A stretch of DNA of 64,000 nucleotides from Gp13-AA77 sp035946735 (GTDB taxonomy: Bacteria; Acidobacteriota; Terriglobia; UBA7540). The translations under genes and the position numbers were made by a program. Below, in pieces: positions 34,348 through 43,948 of the stretch. The stretch covers positions 13,355-77,354 of the forward strand of contig DASYYZ010000047.1 in the NCBI GenBank assembly GCA_035946735.1, in the 5' to 3' direction. The notes beneath the pieces were generated by a model. It saw only the letters and a list, made by a program, of their open reading frames with translations, was not told where the DNA came from and made no database searches. The number at the start of each line of letters is the position of its first letter. Position 1 is the first letter of the stretch.

Positions 34348-36420
34348 ATGGCGCGCCTTTTCACTCTGACAAAATTCGCGCTTGCGTTGAGCATTCCCAT
34401 AACGACTCTCGCTGCATCCACCCAGTCGGCCGAGGCCAATGAAAACAGCCGGCTCCAGAGCAGCGACCTCTACAAACTTCGCTCCGTAGGTACGGTCGCG
34501 CTCTCGCCCGATGAAGCGCGTGTTGCTTACACGGTGGTGAATCGCGACCGTCCCGGGCGTCCGTACTCCCAGATCTGGGTGATGGAGCTCCCGACCAGGA
34601 AGGCGCAGCGCCTGGGTGGTGAGAAGGAGTCCACCTCAGACCCCGTCTGGTCGCCGGACGGAAAGTGGCTGGCTTTCCAAGGGGGTGGCGGCGACAACTC
34701 CGGATTGATCGTCGCTCACCCCGATAGCTCCGGCCGAACGTTCCTTGCTCCGGTAAAGGGCACCAACTCCCCGTTACCGGGCCAGGGAGAAAGCGTCACT
34801 TGGTCCCCGGACAGTAAGCAGATCGCCTTTGTTTCCTCGGCGCCGGGCCCTGAGACAGCGGAAGCCGGCGGCGATCCCATGGTGATCACGCGCTATCTTT
34901 ACAAGCCGACGGCAGGCGAAGGCTTGACTCATTTCAACGACAATCGCCGCCTGCACATTTTCGTCGTTGACACCAGCACCAAGCAGGTGCGGCAGTTGAC
35001 CGAGGGGAGCTATGACGAGCATTCCATCGACTGGTCGCCCGATGGGAAAGAGATCTTGTTCGCTTCCAACCGTGAGCCCAACTCGGATGAGTTCTTCAAT
35101 TACGACTTGTTTGCGCTGAACGTCGCCGACGGAAGCGTCCGCCGGCTGACGGCGACCGAGAGTTGCGAATACGCTCCACGTTGGTCGCCGGATGGCGCCA
35201 CGATCGCCTATTCCGGAACTAAACGCGGCCTCACCGACCGCGAGACGACAATGGAGGATACGCACGTCTGGCTCATCAACGCGGACGGGAGCAATCGCCG
35301 CGAGATTGGAGCTGCGATCGACAATCGTCAGAGCCACCCCACGTGGGGAAATGACGGTGCGGTCTACTTCACGGCGCAGGAGCGCGGCAGCGTCCACCTT
35401 TACCGGCTCCGAGTGCCGGGCGGCACACCCGAGATGGTGGTGAATGAGCTCGGCGCGGTTGGGTCGTGGTCGGTCGGCAAGGACGGCGTCGTCGTTTACA
35501 GCTACACCAGCCCGCGCGACATGGCTGAGATCTACCTGAAGAACGCCACCGGCACCCAGCAGTTGACCGACCTCAATGCCGAAATCCTGCGCGGCAAGAC
35601 GCTCGCCGAAGTCGAACCTCTGTGGTTCACCAGCAACGATAATCGGTTCGAGGTGCAGGCATTTCTCACCCATCCGCTTGGCCTCACCGCGGATTCAAAG
35701 CATCCTCTGATCGTCAATATTCACGGCGGTCCGCACGGCCAGAACGGCCCGGCCTTCAACTTCGACGCGCAGGTCTACGCAGGGCGAGGGTGGGCCACGC
35801 TGAACGTCAACTATCGCGGCTCCACCGGTTACGGCCAGAAGTTTGCGGATGCGGTCTTCGCCGACCAGGACGGAAACGAGGGTCAGGATGTGCTCTATGG
35901 CGTTAGTGCAGCGGTGCGGCGCAACCTCTGGATCGACCGCGACCGGATGGGGATCGAGGGCGTGAGCTACGGCGGTCAGCTCAGCGACTGGCTCATCACC
36001 CAGACCAACGAGTTCAAGGCGGCTATTCCCATCGCCGGCATCTCGAACTTGATTAGCTACAATTACATGACTTACTACAACCAGTACGAAGAGATGGAGT
36101 TCGGCCAGTTCCTGCACCAGGGCAATTTGATGGACATCGCTTGGGAGCGTTCGGCCCTGAAGCACGTGGCCAACGTCCACACCCCGACGATGCTGATGCA
36201 CGGCGAGAATGATCCCGACGTGCCCATCGCCGAGGCCGAGCAGTACTACATCGCGCTCAAGGATGTGGGCGTGGAGACGGTTTTCGTCCGCTATCCGCGC
36301 GAGGGGCATGGGCTGGCCGAGACCAAGCATCAAGTCGACCGGCTCGACCGTTCCACCGCCTGGTACGAAAAGCACTTTCCGCCCGCTGGTACGGAAGTGA
36401 AGACGAATGTGCAACCCTGA
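34348..36420 (+). CDS. Secreted S9-family prolyl oligopeptidase-like peptidase
   Basis: From ATG 34348 the protein is 690 residues with a signal peptide (FALALSIPITTLAAS). The N-terminal half is a WD40/PD40-type propeller (DPVWSPDGKWLAF, SIDWSPDGKEILF and similar). The C-terminal catalytic domain has GVSYGGQLSDW with the Ser, HGENDPDVP with the Asp and REGHGL with the His. These enzymes cut short peptides, often from the N-terminus. The ribosome site CGGAGGA lies 10 bases before this ATG; the longer frame from 34291 lacks one. Confidence 0.9.
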   Translation: MARLFTLTKFALALSIPITTLAASTQSAEANENSRLQSSDLYKLRSVGTVALSPDEARVAYTVVNRDRPGRPYSQIWVMELPTRKAQRLGGEKESTSDPVWSPDGKWLAFQGGGGDNSGLIVAHPDSSGRTFLAPVKGTNSPLPGQGESVTWSPDSKQIAFVSSAPGPETAEAGGDPMVITRYLYKPTAGEGLTHFNDNRRLHIFVVDTSTKQVRQLTEGSYDEHSIDWSPDGKEILFASNREPNSDEFFNYDLFALNVADGSVRRLTATESCEYAPRWSPDGATIAYSGTKRGLTDRETTMEDTHVWLINADGSNRREIGAAIDNRQSHPTWGNDGAVYFTAQERGSVHLYRLRVPGGTPEMVVNELGAVGSWSVGKDGVVVYSYTSPRDMAEIYLKNATGTQQLTDLNAEILRGKTLAEVEPLWFTSNDNRFEVQAFLTHPLGLTADSKHPLIVNIHGGPHGQNGPAFNFDAQVYAGRGWATLNVNYRGSTGYGQKFADAVFADQDGNEGQDVLYGVSAAVRRNLWIDRDRMGIEGVSYGGQLSDWLITQTNEFKAAIPIAGISNLISYNYMTYYNQYEEMEFGQFLHQGNLMDIAWERSALKHVANVHTPTMLMHGENDPDVPIAEAEQYYIALKDVGVETVFVRYPREGHGLAETKHQVDRLDRSTAWYEKHFPPAGTEVKTNVQP

Positions 36421-36528
36421 CAGCGATCTCTGCCTGGTTGAGAGGGCCTGCGCCGGCTCGGCGGCACAAGCCAAAGTCGAAGTCCACAGGAAAGCCATAT
36501 CTCAAGCTCGCGCGAAAGGTGACACAAG

Positions 36529-37647
36529 ATGAGCATCACCAAACTCCACCAGTTGGCGGCTAGTCTGCTTGTGATGTTGTCCTCAGCTTGCCTGCAGGCT
36601 GCTCAACTGCGCCCCGGCAGGGAAGAACACCTGCTGTTCGTAGCGAGCCCCGGCATTCGAAACTATACCGAATACGGCGGTGTGGGTATCCTGGTCTTCG
36701 ACATCGATCACGGATTCCGCTTTGTCAGGCGCATCCCGACTTGGACGGTCGCACCGGGACAAGAGCCTGAAAACGTCAAAGGCATCGCTGCTAGAGCGCA
36801 GACTGGCCGGGTCTACCTTACCACCCTTCACCGGATCATGGCCCTGGATGCCGTCACAGGTAGGGAGGTTTGGGACAAAGCGTACGAAGGCGGGTGTGAC
36901 CGCCTCGCCGTCTCCCCGGACGGCAAAGTGCTGTACGTGCCGCAACTCGAAGGGAATCTCTGGAACGTCGCGGACGCGGCCACAGGCGCGATCATCGCGA
37001 AGATCGAGTCCAGGTCTGGTTCGCACAACACCGTCTGTTCGCTCGACGGCACCAAGGTCTATCTCGCCGGACTGAAGTCGCCTTTCCTTCTGGTAGCGGA
37101 CGCGCACGATTACAAGGTATTGAAGAGGGTGGGGCCATTCTCGAATGCAATTCGCCCGTTTACCGTCAACGGATCCGGCACGCTTTGCTTCGTGAACGTC
37201 GACGGCCTGCTCGGATTCGAGGTTGGTGACCTGCGCACCGGCCGGAAGCTCTATCGAGTGGAGGTCCAAGGTTACGAGCAGGGTCCTGTCAAGCGTCATG
37301 GATGTCCGAGCCATGGCATTGCATTGACGCCCGACGAAAAGGAGCTCTGGGTGGCGGATGGGGCGAACAATTCGATCCACGTGTTCGACGCCACAGTTAT
37401 GCCGCCCCGGCAGTCCGCGAGCATCAAGGTTCGCGATTTGCCGGGCTGGGTCAGCTTCAGCATGGATGGCCGGTTCGCCTTTTCTTCCACCGGGGAGATC
37501 ATCGACACCACCACGAAGAAGATCGTGGCGGTTCTCGCCGATGAGGCTGGACGCCAGGTGCAGAGCGAGAAGATGCTGGATCTCGTCATGGCGGACGGAC
37601 AGGTGGTTCGCGCCGGAAATCAGTTCGGCGTGGGAATGAAACACTGA
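36529..37647 (+). CDS. Exported YncE-like beta-propeller protein
   Basis: The 372-residue protein has a signal peptide (about residues 8-25) and a chain of beta-propeller blades such as RLAVSPDGKVLYVPQLEGN, TVCSLDGTKVYLAGLKSP and GIALTPDEKELWVADGANNS. It lacks enzyme motifs and likely binds a ligand or a partner. The first codon is ATG. It lies about 110 bases after the S9 peptidase on the same strand, so the two may share a transcript. YncE-type proteins are often expressed under stress; the ligand is unknown. Confidence 0.8.
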   Translation: MSITKLHQLAASLLVMLSSACLQAAQLRPGREEHLLFVASPGIRNYTEYGGVGILVFDIDHGFRFVRRIPTWTVAPGQEPENVKGIAARAQTGRVYLTTLHRIMALDAVTGREVWDKAYEGGCDRLAVSPDGKVLYVPQLEGNLWNVADAATGAIIAKIESRSGSHNTVCSLDGTKVYLAGLKSPFLLVADAHDYKVLKRVGPFSNAIRPFTVNGSGTLCFVNVDGLLGFEVGDLRTGRKLYRVEVQGYEQGPVKRHGCPSHGIALTPDEKELWVADGANNSIHVFDATVMPPRQSASIKVRDLPGWVSFSMDGRFAFSSTGEIIDTTTKKIVAVLADEAGRQVQSEKMLDLVMADGQVVRAGNQFGVGMKH

Positions 37648-38058
37648 GCAGGACGGCTCTGTGAAAGGAAATGGGTCAGGATTCAATAGTCGGCAGCAAG
37701 TGCTCGAGCGGGTTTCCCGGCTTCCTCTGATGTGTTGACGAAACCGGCAAACCAGCTCCAGGAGGTCTGGAGCAGGCCCGGTGTGAGCCAGGCGATCAAG
37801 TCCTCGTACGGATTGCCAGCGCCATCTGCGCAGAACATTGTCATATCCCATCCCCGTGGCTTGAGGGCTCGATGGTGACGGTCGCATCGCTGTTGCCCTT
37901 GCCTATGTCTGCTGTCAGATCAGTGCTGGCGTTTCTTCTATCGTGTTTTCGTAGCAGCAGAGCGCAAAGCCGCGCGCGCGAACCGACGCACCGAGTATGA
38001 TAATTAAACTCACCTGAAACCGAAAGAGGAGTGAAATCTCTCCCCACGAGGTGGACCG
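37648..38058. other. Intergenic region upstream of the GH78 gene
   Basis: About 410 bases. It holds one protein-like reverse frame (37683-37844), listed separately, and otherwise nothing I can name. An AAAGAGGAG segment near 38021-38030 lies too far from the GH78 start to be its ribosome site. A promoter for the rhamnosidase must lie here but is not evident. Confidence 0.35.
37683..37844 (-). CDS. Possible small protein or gene tail, 53 residues
   Basis: The frame reads MTMFCADGAGNPYEDLIAWL and continues with a tryptophan-rich stretch (LLQTSWSWFAGFVNTSEE) to a TGA. Composition is protein-like. Sequence upstream in the same frame is also open for a while, so it may be the tail of an eroded gene. 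No ribosome site is clear and no family is recognised. Confidence 0.2.
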   Translation of the reverse strand: MTMFCADGAGNPYEDLIAWLTPGLLQTSWSWFAGFVNTSEEAGKPARALAADY

Positions 38059-41000
38059 ATGACTCGGCTTGGCGTTCCATTGATGATTCTTTTTGCCACG
38101 ATTCCCGCAGTTACTGCCCAGGATCTATTACAGCCGGTGGACCTGCGTTGCGAGTATCGTCAGAATCCGCTTGGGATCGACACCGTACAGCCTCGGTTGA
38201 GCTGGAGTTTGCAGGCCACCGATTCTGGAGCGCGCGGGCAGATGCAGACGGCCTATCAGATCCTGGTGTCCAGCAGCAAAGAAGGTTTGGCGGGCGACCA
38301 GGGTGATCTTTGGGACAGCGGAAAAGTGCGGTCTGACAAATCGATTCAAATAGCATATAGCGGCAAGGCTCTGACCTCCCGGTTGCCGGTGTGGTGGAAG
38401 GTCCGCGTCTGGAACAATGCGGGTGAGCCGTCATCCTGGAGTGAGCCCGCGTTCTGGTCAATGGGACTGCTCCAGCCGCAGGATTGGACGGGGAAATGGA
38501 TAGGCCTCGATGGCGGAGAAGGAAAGCCGCGAGCGCTCGCGGGCGCTCTCTGGTTGTGGTCGTCCGAGGCGGGTCCAGGCGTGCGATACTTCCGCCGAAT
38601 CATCGAGATTCCACAAGGTGATTCGGTGTCCGATGCCCTCCTGTTCTTCGTGAGCACTGGAACGTTGACAGTCTACATGAACGGAAATTCCGTTGGCAGA
38701 GCTTCGGGTATCAAGGCCGCAGTCTCCGCTGACATCACCCAGTCCTTGCACCCGGGCAAGAACGTCCTGGCCGTCGCCGGGACCTCTGCGGGCGACGGTC
38801 CTTACGGGCTGATTGGCGACGTCGAGATGGAGTTCGCCAAGGCAGATCCCTCCGTTGCGGTCACGAACGAGCAGTGGCGCGTGTCTGAGATTGAAGCGGA
38901 GGGATGGAACAGTAATGGCTTCGACGACTCCGGATGGGCCGTGGCGAAGGCTCTGGGCAATTACGGAATGGCACCCTGGGGAGACGTGGGCTGGGCGGAG
39001 CGCCGGGTACTGCCGGCCCGCATGCTTCGCAAGGAATTCCAAGTCTCGGGAGAGGTGAAGCGCGCCACCTTATACATCTCAGGCATAGGTCTCTCTGAGG
39101 CTTACCTGAATGGTGAGAAGATCGGCCGAGACGTGCTCGTGCCTGCCCTCAGCAACTATGACAAGCGCGTTTTCTACTTGACCTACGACGTCACGGAACG
39201 CTTGAAGCCGGGCGCTAATGCGCTCGGGGTGATCCTGGGCAATGGGCGGTATTTCGCGCCGCGATTCAGGCTACCTATTGGCACACGAACCTTCGGCTAT
39301 CCCAAGTTGAGGCTGCAACTGGAGATCGAAGACAGCGGAGGCCAGGTACAGCAGGTTTCGAGCGACGACACCTGGAAGCTGACCACTGACGGTCCGATCC
39401 GCAACAACAACGAATATGACGGCGAGGTTTACGATGCCCGCAAAGAGATCTCCGGTTGGAGCCGTCCTGGCGCGGACGATTCCAGTTGGCAGCAGGCCGA
39501 AGAGGTCGAAGGTCCTAAGGGAGTGGTTTCGGCCCAGATGATCGAGCCCATCCGGGTCACGGAAACACTCAAGCCGGTCAAGATCACCGAGCCCAGGCCC
39601 GGAGCCTACATTTTCGACATGGGCCAGAACATGGTAGGCTGGTGCCGGCTGGCCGTTTCGGGGCCTCGCGGTACCAAGGTCACGCTGCGGCACGCCGAAA
39701 GGTTGCGCGAAGACGGCACTTTGTACCTCGACAACTTGCGCTCCGCCCAGGCGACCGATGTTTACATCCTGAGCGGCAAGGGAACAGAAGTTTACCAGCC
39801 GCGATTCACCTATCACGGCTTCCGCTACGTTGAAGTGAGGGGTTTCCCGGGGGAGCCCACCCTGGCCGCGATCGAAGGCCAGGAGGTGCACGATGCGGTC
39901 GAGCAGCACGCGGACTTCGCCACCTCCAGCCCGCTGATCAACCAAATCTACAAGGCGGTCGTTTGGGGCACCAAGGATAACTACCGGAGCATGCCAACAG
40001 ACTGCCCGCAGCGTGATGAGCGCCAAGGCTGGTTGGGTGACCGTTCCGAGGAGAGCCGCGGCGAGCCTTACATGTTTGATGTCGTCGGCTTCTACGAAAA
40101 GTGGGTGGATGACATTGCAGACTCCCAGCAGGACAACGGCAGCGTGAGCGACGTTTCTCCGAATTATTGGCCGCTCTACTCCGACAACGTCACGTGGCCG
40201 TCCAGCTTCATTATCATCCCCGGCCACGTCTACGATCAGTACGCTGATCTCGAGCCGATCGAGAAGCATTACGACGGCATGAAGAAGTGGATCGCACACA
40301 TGAATAGTTTCCTGAAGGACGGTCTCATGCCGCGGGACACGTACGGAGATTGGTGTGTGCCTCCCGAGTCGCCGGAGCTGATCCACTCCAAAGATCCGGC
40401 TCGCCAGACAGCAGCTCCCGTGCTCGGCACCACTTACTTCTACCATCTCATGCGCTTGATGGCGCGCTACGCGACACTGCTCAGCAGGCCGGACGACGCG
40501 AAAGACTTCAACGATCAGGCGGACCGGCTGGAGGTGGCTTTCAATAAGAAATTCTTCAACGAAGCGACCGCGACATACAGCAATGGTGCACCGACTTCGA
40601 GCGTGCTTCCCCTGGCATTCGGCATGGTGCCGGCCGCGAACCGGCAAAGCGTGGTCGATGCGTTGATCGCGAAGACGAACGATCAGGATCAGGGGCACAT
40701 CGGGACCGGACTAATCGGCGGCCAGTGGCTGATGCAAGTGCTTTCCGACAGCGGCCATGCTGATGTTGCCTACCAGATCGCTTCCCAGACGGCTTACCCC
40801 AGCTGGGGGTACATGATCAAACAGGGTGCCACCACGATCTGGGAGCTCTGGAACGGCAACACGGCCAATCCCGCAATGAATTCCGGAAACCATCTCATGC
40901 TGGTGGGCGATCTCGTCACCTGGTTTTACGAGAACCTGGCGGGGATCCGTCCCGATCCGGAACAGCCTGGTTTCAAGCGCATTATCATGCGCCCGACGCC

Positions 41001-41283
41001 GGTTGGCGATCTGACTTTCGTGAAGGCTTCGCACCACTCTCCCTACGGCGAAATCGTGAGCGAATGGAAGCGTGACGGGGGCCGCTTCACGTGGAACGCG
41101 ACGGTACCTCCCAACACCACTGCCACCGTGTACGTCCCGGCCCGAGATGCGTCGTCTGTCCAAGAAGGTGGTAGACGCCCAGACGAAGCGGTTGGCGTAA
41201 AGTACCTGCGCATGGAATCGGGCGCGGCAGTGTACGAAGTCGGTTCCGGAAATTATCAGTTTGTATCCAGTATGACACGCTGA
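38059..41283 (+). CDS. Alpha-L-rhamnosidase (GH78)
   Basis: The 1074-residue secreted enzyme starts with a signal peptide (MTRLGVPLMILFATIPAVTA). The fold follows GH78: an N-terminal domain starting VDLRCEYRQNPLGIDTVQPR, a carbohydrate-binding region with WIGLDGGEGK and MRNGN-like turns, and a catalytic barrel with SMPTDCPQRDERQGWLGD, where Asp and Glu residues act in catalysis, and later GATTIWELWNGN. It removes rhamnose from plant or microbial glycans in the periplasm or outside. It is followed by a DUF1905 remnant in the same frame as its stop. Confidence 0.93.
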   Translation: MTRLGVPLMILFATIPAVTAQDLLQPVDLRCEYRQNPLGIDTVQPRLSWSLQATDSGARGQMQTAYQILVSSSKEGLAGDQGDLWDSGKVRSDKSIQIAYSGKALTSRLPVWWKVRVWNNAGEPSSWSEPAFWSMGLLQPQDWTGKWIGLDGGEGKPRALAGALWLWSSEAGPGVRYFRRIIEIPQGDSVSDALLFFVSTGTLTVYMNGNSVGRASGIKAAVSADITQSLHPGKNVLAVAGTSAGDGPYGLIGDVEMEFAKADPSVAVTNEQWRVSEIEAEGWNSNGFDDSGWAVAKALGNYGMAPWGDVGWAERRVLPARMLRKEFQVSGEVKRATLYISGIGLSEAYLNGEKIGRDVLVPALSNYDKRVFYLTYDVTERLKPGANALGVILGNGRYFAPRFRLPIGTRTFGYPKLRLQLEIEDSGGQVQQVSSDDTWKLTTDGPIRNNNEYDGEVYDARKEISGWSRPGADDSSWQQAEEVEGPKGVVSAQMIEPIRVTETLKPVKITEPRPGAYIFDMGQNMVGWCRLAVSGPRGTKVTLRHAERLREDGTLYLDNLRSAQATDVYILSGKGTEVYQPRFTYHGFRYVEVRGFPGEPTLAAIEGQEVHDAVEQHADFATSSPLINQIYKAVVWGTKDNYRSMPTDCPQRDERQGWLGDRSEESRGEPYMFDVVGFYEKWVDDIADSQQDNGSVSDVSPNYWPLYSDNVTWPSSFIIIPGHVYDQYADLEPIEKHYDGMKKWIAHMNSFLKDGLMPRDTYGDWCVPPESPELIHSKDPARQTAAPVLGTTYFYHLMRLMARYATLLSRPDDAKDFNDQADRLEVAFNKKFFNEATATYSNGAPTSSVLPLAFGMVPAANRQSVVDALIAKTNDQDQGHIGTGLIGGQWLMQVLSDSGHADVAYQIASQTAYPSWGYMIKQGATTIWELWNGNTANPAMNSGNHLMLVGDLVTWFYENLAGIRPDPEQPGFKRIIMRPTPVGDLTFVKASHHSPYGEIVSEWKRDGGRFTWNATVPPNTTATVYVPARDASSVQEGGRRPDEAVGVKYLRMESGAAVYEVGSGNYQFVSSMTR

Positions 41284-41313
41284 CGCCCGAGCGAGCGCCC
41301 ACGGGACCTAGAG

Positions 41314-41595
41314 AGGAGAAAAACCCTTCGGCATCCGTCAGGCAAAGCGACGCTCCAGAAGTCGCCTGACAAAGGGGTCTGGACATACGTAGTGATGCAG
41401 GGCAGCAGCGTTTTTCGGGACCAATGGCCTCGTGAAGGTGAGTGGCACAATCGATGGGCACCCATTCCGTGGCTCCTCATGGCGATGGGCGGTGGCATCC
41501 ACATGCTGCCCGTGAAGTCCGAAATCCACGAGAAAATCGTCAAGTCCGAGGGCGGAACGGTGACCATCCACTTGCAGGAGCGATCAGCCAGGTAA
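41314..41595 (+). pseudogene. DUF1905-type protein remnant with two opposite frameshifts
   Basis: Three frames together read as one DUF1905 protein: KSPDKGVWTYVVMQGSS, then FFGTNGLVKVSGTIDGHPFR in a shifted frame, then LMAMGGGIHMLPVKSEIHEK with TVTIHLQERSAR to the stop. The first shift (near 41408) is +1 and the second (near 41476) is -1. The upstream frame is open to the GH78 stop at 41281 and no ATG is visible before the domain. The protein family is usually about 90-100 residues; its function is not well known. Confidence 0.6.
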
Positions 41596-41707
41596 CTTGG
41601 CGTCGGCACGTCCGAATTCGACGGCCTTGTGAAGGAGCCTTGACATCCCACGATCAAACTTGTACCTCCACTCGGAATCTACCCATTGACATCTCCCACA
41701 GCCCCTT

Positions 41708-43948
41708 TCAGAACTTTAGTCGCAACCCCAACTGAATTATCCTGGACTGGTTTCCTGGCACTAAACTCGTAATCTGTCCAAAAGTCCCGGATCCCCGCCG
41801 GGTGTCCGGATTGGCGAAGTTAGGGTGATTCGCAAAATTCAGCGCCTCCGCCCGAAATTCAAGCGCGGCCTTCTCCCCGATGTGGAAATTCTTCAGCAGC
41901 GACGCATCCAAGCTGATCGCGCCCGGTCCTTCGCCAAAGGTGCGACCCGCGTTGCCGAAGGTGAACAGAGCAGGCGCTGCAAACGCGTTCACATCAAACC
42001 ATTCCATCAGCTTCTGACCGAGAGGCCGGGATCTCGAGAGGTTGGGATTACCGACGACGTTGGGTCGAACTCCGTCCGAAAACGAAAAGGTGTCATTCAT
42101 CAGTTCGACCGGGCTGAGAGGTGTTCCACTGCGGGCTTCGGCAATGAGGCCAATCGTCCATCCGCCCACAAAAGCACTGCTCAACGCGGAGCTCGAAAGG
42201 TATCGTCTCCCGTAGCCTAACGGCAGGTCGTAAACGCTGCCCACAATAAAACGATGCGTCACGTCGTTTCCTGAGCGCCCCTTATCCGCTGCCTGATTAT
42301 AGTAATTCGTGAAGGCATTTGCGCCCGGAAAGGCGGCCAGCTCATTTCGCGCATCCAGGTTGTCGATGAACTGCGAATAAGTATAGTTGGCGGTGATTGA
42401 TAATCCTGCGGAGTACCTTTTCTCAATGCCGAGGTTAAGGCCATTGTAATTGGAATTGCCGATGTCGGCAGCGAGCACTTGCACGTTGGAGAACTGCGGG
42501 AAGGGTCGCAGCACCTGCGTATCGGCTTTCCCAGATTGGGCGAACTCAACTGCGGCCTGAGCGAGCTTGTCGGGAGGTACCTGGTTGATGCTTTGCGCGT
42601 CGGGGGAGGCCAGGTGATGGCCAAAGGTTCCGATATACGCGACGTCCAGCAGCCAATTACCGCTGAACTGACGTTGAATGTCCAGACTCGCCTGGTATAA
42701 GTAGCCGGTCGCGCGATTACGTTCGAAGAACTGCACCGCCGTATATGGCATCGTGCCTGACGGCGCAGCGCCAAAGCCCGCAGTCAGTTGGGCCTCGGTC
42801 GGTGACGAAACAGGGGGTAACCCGTTCACCAAACGGAAGGCCGGGTCGATTCCGTTGTTGGAGGAAACAAAACTACCTTCCGTGGCAAAACCGAGGCTGG
42901 CGTCAACGGGTGTGGCAGAGTCATATTCTCCCGGATAGAGGACTGCTCCGCCGCCTCGCACCACCCACTGCTCTCCGCACTTCCAGGCAAATCCCAGCCG
43001 CGGACCGAAGTTATCCAGGTCCCAATCGTTGGCGTATTTGCTCGTTCCATTTCTACCGGAAAACAAAACTATCCCTGGGGTATGAGATACGGGATTGATG
43101 GCTGTGGGGTCAAACGAGTTTTGACGATTGTTGGTTTCCCACCGTGGCGCATCGGCGTCCCAACGGAGTCCGAGGTTCAGCGTAAAGTTCGGGGTCGCGC
43201 GCCAGTCGTCCTGGACGAAGGCCGCGTAAGAGTCCGAACGGGTGTGGAGGGGGTCGCTAACCAGTAGACTAGCGCTCAACACGCGGCCCAACAACAGTGA
43301 TGCGAGGCTGCTGTTGGTCACCTTACTGTTGAAAGTGTAAACTCCGGCGGGACTCGGTGAATCCACGTCGAGATTGCTGGCATAGCGGTACTCGAAACCA
43401 TACTTGAATTGATGGTTTCGGCGGATCATGGTAATGCTGTCCGCATATTGGTCGCTGCGGATCGGCGTTTGCAGCCGCTGTTGCGGGCCGCCGAGTTGGG
43501 CCAAGCCCTGAACCGTGACTGTTGGGAAAAAGGACGTATCAACTCCCTTCAGTCCAATCTGCTGGGAGATCGTCGTGCCGGCGCCGGCGGCAGTGTTGAG
43601 AGCCTGTCTCCGGGTGTAAGTGTAGCGGAATGCGTTGGTCGCCGAGGCGGAGAAAACGTGATCCCAGGTGCCGGAAGCGCTGTAGAAGTAGTCTTTCAAC
43701 AGCCTGCCGAACGAGTCTGTTCCCGCAGTAGGGAAGATCGAAGCGGTGAGTGTGTGATCGGTTTGCGCCAGCAAGCGCCCCAAGACGCGATCCCGCTCGT
43801 TAAAGATGCGAAGGTATAGATCAACGCGAACGTTCCGAACAAACGAAACAATCTCATTTTTACACGGCGCGACTTGGCCGCAACCAAAACTCGGCCTCTT
43901 GCTACCTTGCTCCTCGCACAGCCAAGAGCAGCGGTACCGCTTGCCCAT
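41708..43948 (-). pseudogene. Oar-like TonB receptor lacking its N-terminus
   Basis: The 746-residue frame covers the beta-barrel of an Oar-type receptor (FNERDRVLGRLLAQTDHTL, FVQDDWRATPNFTLNLGLRW, FGPRLGFAW, ending LGLRLKF). The signal peptide, carboxypeptidase-regulatory domain and plug are missing. Its first 40 residues are unlike any receptor (GKRYRCSWLCEEQGSKRPSF). It begins with an ATG that directly follows the stop of the kinase gene (TAAATG). A deletion that joined the kinase 3' end to the middle of a receptor gene explains this best. It cannot reach the outer membrane as it stands. Confidence 0.75.

Noticed and set aside
36583..37887. A 434-residue reverse-strand open frame over the YncE-like gene
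   Set aside because: It is a shadow of the propeller gene: the composition is Arg/His/Asp-rich with no domain, and the forward protein has clear propeller blades and a signal peptide.
39271..40698. A 475-residue reverse-strand open frame inside the GH78 gene
   Set aside because: It lies wholly inside a convincing rhamnosidase gene and has no recognisable motif. Long antisense frames are common in GC-rich genes.
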